Assembly: GCA_035283845.1 (NCBI GenBank) | Contig: DATESZ010000267.1 | Coordinates: 1-5,827 of the forward strand | Source: DATESZ01 sp035283845 | Lineage (GTDB): Bacteria > Desulfobacterota > Syntrophia > Syntrophales > JACQWR01 | Reading direction: 5' to 3' | DNA: 5,827 nt | Shown here: one piece after another, positions 5,279 through 5,827 of the stretch | Position numbering within the stretch: the stretch's first letter is position 1 | Layout: every line of letters starts with the position of its first letter | The notes under the pieces: generated by a model | Seen by the model: only the letters and a program-made list of their open reading frames with translations | Told to the model about the DNA's origin: nothing | Databases searched by the model: none | Made by a program: the position numbers and the translations under genes

Positions 5279-5827
5279 ATGGACAACGCCGATACGGCTT
5301 TTCAGAGATCGAGGATATACCGGCTTTTCAGTTACTGTTTTTTTTATCCCGACAAGGACCTGCTGCATTTCCTGAGCAGCGGTGAATGCCTGCGGGAACT
5401 GGAACAAGCCCTCCTGGCATATCCGCACCGGGCGGGAACGGCCGTCCCGGAGGGATTGCTCGGGGAGCTGAAAAAGCTTGCAGGAGATGGGGAACTCATC
5501 ATGGACGAGCATATGCGGTTATTTACGCTCAAAAGCTCCTGTTCACCCTATGAAACCGATTATTACCGTTCGTTCCTCGCCGTGTTTTCAGCGGAAGATA
5601 TGGCCGATGTCGCCGGCTTTTACCGGGCTTTCGGCATGGACTTCAACCTTGAACGGCCGGACTATATCGCCACGGAACTGGAATTCATGCACCTCGCCGC
5701 AATGAGGGAGGCGGAAGCGCTCTACAGGCATGAATCGGAAAAGGCGGCCCTCTGCCGCCAGATCGAAAAAAAGTTTATTGAGGAGCATCTGGGCCGATGG
5801 GTATCGGCCTTTTCCGAGGCGCTGGCA
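5279..5827 (+). CDS. TorD/NarJ-family molybdoenzyme assembly chaperone (partial, C-terminus outside window)
   Basis: The frame is open to the right edge, with 183 codons visible from the ATG at 5279, or 191 from 5255. The family is mostly about 180-230 residues, so nearly the whole protein is present. It is predicted helical and soluble. Family features visible are an N-terminal RSRIYRLFSYCFFYPD, HMRLF followed by C88-S-P-Y-E-T (the conserved (C/G)xPYET turn), PDYIATELEFMHLA (about 127-140), and FIEEHLGRWV (about 166-175) ending helix bundle 2. TorD-like proteins bind the apo catalytic subunit and its leader peptide in the cytoplasm, helping insert molybdenum cofactor before Tat export or membrane assembly. 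The pattern is closest to chaperones of type II DMSO-reductase family enzymes (nitrate, selenate, perchlorate or dimethylsulfide enzymes). No such catalytic gene is in the window, so one is predicted nearby. The gap after the cytochrome gene is about 34 bases, or 10 if 5255 is the start. Confidence 0.85.
   Translation, partial: MDNADTAFQRSRIYRLFSYCFFYPDKDLLHFLSSGECLRELEQALLAYPHRAGTAVPEGLLGELKKLAGDGELIMDEHMRLFTLKSSCSPYETDYYRSFLAVFSAEDMADVAGFYRAFGMDFNLERPDYIATELEFMHLAAMREAEALYRHESEKAALCRQIEKKFIEEHLGRWVSAFSEALA

Noticed and set aside
4438..5286. 282-codon open frame on the minus strand opposite the second cytochrome c gene
   Set aside because: The plus strand here encodes a clear cytochrome c with heme motif and anchor. 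The antisense product has no recognisable domain, and its openness follows from the codon composition of the real gene.
1..5827. Terminators, tRNA/rRNA genes, CRISPR arrays, insertion sequences, attachment sites
   Set aside because: No gap between genes exceeds about 35 bases. I saw no stem followed by a T-run, no direct-repeat array, no transposase-like frame and no RNA gene.

Overview
The window is 5.8 kb of tightly packed coding DNA with every convincing gene on the + strand. The base composition is moderately GC-rich, and I judged this by eye. The order is: (1) the tail of an upstream frame that looks like a truncated secreted cytochrome c; (2) a two-domain universal stress protein (84-1157); (3) a radical SAM/SPASM protein of the NirJ/AhbD type with a C-terminal PCP_red-like domain (1172-2380); (4) a large polytopic membrane protein related to CydA, subunit I of cytochrome bd (2404-4092); (5) a small membrane-anchored mono-heme cytochrome c (4089-4505); (6) a second mono-heme cytochrome c on a three-helix anchor (4516-5244); and (7) a TorD/NarJ-type molybdoenzyme chaperone cut off by the right edge (5279-5827). 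Gaps between genes run from a 4-base overlap to about 34 bases. Shine-Dalgarno sequences overlap or abut upstream stop codons, and I see no internal terminator, so this reads as one operon that continues past the window.

The combined reading is a membrane electron-transfer module. A CydA-like heme b protein would pass electrons to or from two periplasmic-facing cytochromes c. The chaperone implies that a molybdopterin oxidoreductase of the DMSO-reductase superfamily (Nar/Nxr/selenate/perchlorate-like) is encoded just downstream. The radical SAM protein resembles heme-modifying enzymes and could serve heme supply or maturation. The stress protein may be a nucleotide-binding regulator of the set.

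The most notable point is in the CydA-like protein. By eye against E. coli CydA (recalled from memory), the low-spin heme b558 ligands appear kept (H215, M449). The positions for the high-spin heme ligands H19 and E445, the nearby E99, and the quinol-loop residues K252/E257 all appear substituted. That would make it a bd-derived electron carrier and not an oxygen reductase.

The organism is probably an anaerobic or microaerophilic respiratory bacterium. Desulfobacterota- or Nitrospirota-like lineages fit the NirJ/AhbD-type SPASM protein, the bd-like protein with cytochromes c, and the TorD chaperone. This is inferred from gene content and is not proven.
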